Shown: in pieces, positions 8,001-8,070 of the stretch
How positions within the stretch are numbered: position 1 is the stretch's first letter
How the letters are laid out: every line of letters begins with the position of its first letter
Assembly: GCA_012799255.1 (NCBI GenBank)
Contig: JAAZLQ010000260.1
Location: forward strand, 1 to 8,070
Reading direction: 5' to 3'
From: Bacillota bacterium
Lineage (GTDB): Bacteria; Bacillota_G; Limnochordia; DTU010
Length of the DNA stretch: 8,070 nucleotides
Made by a program: the position numbers and the translations under genes
The notes under the pieces: generated by a model
The model's database searches: none
Told to the model about the DNA's origin: nothing
The model's input: only the letters and a program-made list of their open reading frames with translations

Positions 8001-8070
8001 TGTCCGAGTCACCGTCGATGCCGGTGAGGGAACCCAGCTGGCAGAAGGACAGGTGAAGAAAGTCTACGAC
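2020..8070 (+). CDS. Giant secreted multidomain surface protein/adhesin with InlB-like, Ig-like and Rib-type modules (3'-truncated by window edge)
   Basis: One open frame gives 2017 residues with no stop before the right edge. Residues 1-36 are a signal peptide: basic N-region (KNYNFKIKN), hydrophobic core 16-30, probable cleavage after TEA (about 36). Residues 38-730 are a head domain rich in Asn, Tyr and Thr that I cannot assign. Two InlB/Listeria-Bacteroides-like repeats follow: 733-879 (from VTFDINDG through REGYTFLGW to TVYAVWE, with a long insert) and 886-1021 (HYFVGW to LYAQYK). Residues 1022-1217 are unassigned. A stalk of Ig-like modules spans 1218-1892, including a cadherin/He_PIG-like unit (1455-1551, LPEGITFDPVIGKFTGK) and a Big_6-like unit (1808-1892). 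A Rib-type domain lies at 1896-1977 (YPDGTKDTATVIVTV), and a new repeat begins at 1992 (GYVRVTVDAGEGTQL). By family analogy it is sortase-anchored with repeats and LPxTG beyond the edge, acting in adhesion at the cell wall. No catalytic motif is visible. The only cysteines seen are 1719 and 1737. Confidence 0.95.
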   Translation, partial: MKNYNFKIKNDSLTKFVVLLLATVVAISGLTLKTEAEGPPQPEKPYNTNFDWNDTEEVLNEWPLEEGLEKVRTGIGTAGFSYSRFYHNDQGRVVLEFDLSIFPDDTSRNDFGSNYRTFRNQWDYAHIFIDPDLATKVDNVESFFMMSYPIDSTTVSLNKAERSSTSNNINNVYKLNVNDVYPTMPTNSDYMKSKLYLVLNDGVVRDDLNQDYAVELRYTNDENQIYDQKMGSNGISLVLGNYYGHVSSYPTFDVSVNNDDVTLKTVAPFQTASMPNTIPNPVLPPDMMRTVGQSVIYDNVSGKLIVYYKQAPNHYIYTNNYANNGYFLSSWIGIRQVMDARIYNALKPDANGVVGHMKMFDLNGGGTGWNVTTSINENEFTYTPTTNNVGTQSYMMVPQNFKSGDIANKAIAPGSPVNLKNVYLHGHKKEADYVRFIYNVDKNKMDELFETVNSSTLSISTSYITDRPTEKTQTEYRLSDNIVIPRKAVVAFDLPKTSRSVFKVGLGNNYERLIGDMTTKRSTAEMNNYGVDPTDFGKAYTITPYVATSGGFLLTMETGLTISNEDSISLTMFDSSSPDTVTMTVTANGVTTPYVLEKHAENEDKLYTMPNANVRSGIIINRSANTPHIDEFFTDSTAITGHSKYPNALVSGRIAKTVEAEEEVFKEAASSNTPESFVAEGVTYKDDNAGYAFTLDIPADVQAQLKKDMAIKFSNAAAGYFRSIPSIYRTQAKVTFDINDGVSEAVKRIVPINEKAYGEDGYTANGFQGPNILWLNENGYAAQATDNEYLSDYEGEPITDTADTNPAYTSRQFYAAPPEREGYTFLGWSTKQVDSMGAAAFGSMPVLDSVDDWNDGEINYKFTATSPVDQSRTVYAVWERNEIDWIHIVLHNNNDGADVKHTIKLPIASISDENEGELTVYHGKPGNVLFENGFSKPEHYFVGWSEDKTVLNTTEVHELFTNGSKVKLVNVDNKLRLRLQLNEVPQSNYDDLNPHTNLPKLVETQLVNENGVAEIHLYAQYKPLLNMTATKQWFSDANAKQAYENHVADPETYPHPTPDSVAHFDNSNVAMVLMRTTEGKSLDPTDYEIVPGFYVQGKNDNELQDGESPWAGEPQEGHDPYGRKYSYLMTEFNAQPGGHDEDAIIEHFNNKRTWASMYITMIGKSDSLSKWTAISFADGEDTLSYMAVATSNQPNVMQQLVNSTVDYKFVLRNFTVDILPPIIHRIQENHTKVVIDSPTDDARYLYLTLDEGVTVVLFAKGDNGWEVRSTFPATPPTDLTISENTDDGILTITSGSLNFTGKAGKDVYALFTLTNDNETYLSEDYLPGKYASRTIQPYDPLPAPTDIKQEPHIKDEDGAITHNVVSAKIPAGSYAGAEYTLGYMEGEEFKPIMVGESQQLPAVTPDETGKLTFKVPTGKLGENVQYVIRGVDPADTFAPTVFEDNPVTIDLTPPDIDAESFAVISGNPIGDGVGEVTTNDPDATLTFKIKKGDVETSLPEGITFDPVIGKFTGKTADVLEEDQDGVYTITITAEDFYGNVSTDVVINLTITQKETTGSITSITQSHNDLLGKASLSVEGLAGATVKLYSKNADGTFAEIEVQGVSGQTIEADGTFEFKLPQADIARFNDRKVYVTQKLATKLESNKIESTEVENRKDNKKIATGGVLAVDNIPPTPLQLVQPKEWTDSLKITNVSADENVADIQDIDRIVLQIGDNLQCEIERLYDENGDPTGEWECNTRKFFEIEEEITVIIDPNTGQTETKTVKVLNYKLPPGSHFVAYQSITATYYDYLGNASLPVSISVLKLPEPIAPYDMTAINDSQAHPTSTVIKGKADPGADIFVTIGGQTYSVTANEFGEFTLVVFPKQDVGNVITVTSKLNNYTATGTVIVENVQADDYEPQVTPIQKPYGEATTEGEIKAAVTVPNYPPGEEQPVITINEGTELPNGQTPGDYEIPVTVTYPDGTKDTATVIVTVLPDVIDVTDDPTQQTPNGYVRVTVDAGEGTQLAEGQVKKVYD
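7705..7950 (+). other. Rib-type repeat domain within the surface protein
   Basis: Residues about 1896-1977 (DYEPQVTPIQKPYG through YPDGTKDTATVIVTV) match the Rib/alpha-like repeat pattern of Gram-positive surface proteins. In such proteins this domain is usually present in many near-identical copies that form a rigid stalk and vary in number between strains. Only one copy is in view. It is followed directly by the opening of a different repeat, GYVRVTVDAGEG, also typical of large wall-anchored proteins. Confidence 0.75.

Overview
The window holds one small 'housekeeping' cluster and the first two thirds or more of a giant cell-surface protein gene. Strong AGGAGG-type ribosome binding sites, medium-low GC, and a secreted protein built from InlB-type, Ig-like and Rib-type modules all point to a Gram-positive Firmicute. 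The combination of a TRIC/UPF0126 channel, a stand-alone DUF1858 protein and Rib/alpha-like adhesins fits host-associated anaerobic cocci (Peptoniphilaceae-like). That placement is an inference from gene content and carries low confidence.

Layout. Positions 1-553 (minus strand) encode a TRIC/UPF0126 family membrane protein whose C-terminus runs off the left edge. A divergent intergenic region (554-811) carries two TATAAT boxes facing opposite ways and a leader of about 140 nt for the rightward gene. Positions 812-1051 (plus) encode a 79-residue DUF1858-type protein with a CxxC motif. It converges on a 72-residue minus-strand protein (1169-1387), with terminator-like hairpins between them. Positions 1546-1737 hold a decayed second copy of the DUF1858 gene, with a frameshift and two internal stops. 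An AT-rich intergenic stretch (1738-2019) carries a tandem 16-bp repeat just before the next gene. From 2020 to the right edge (8070) a single uninterrupted frame of 2017 codons encodes a surface protein.

The surface protein has, in order: a signal peptide; a head of about 690 residues that I cannot assign to a family; two InlB/Listeria-Bacteroides-like repeats; a linker of unrecognised modules; a chain of Ig-like and cadherin-like modules; a Rib-type domain; and the start of a further repeat type. The C-terminus is outside the window, so a sortase (LPxTG) anchor is expected but not seen. No RNA gene, CRISPR array, insertion sequence or phage gene was recognised.

The small genes look like independent single-gene units rather than an operon. 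Nothing in the sequence links them functionally to the adhesin. The parts most worth a second look are the unassigned adhesin head, the lone cysteine pair in the adhesin stalk, the decayed paralog, and the tandem repeat upstream of the adhesin.
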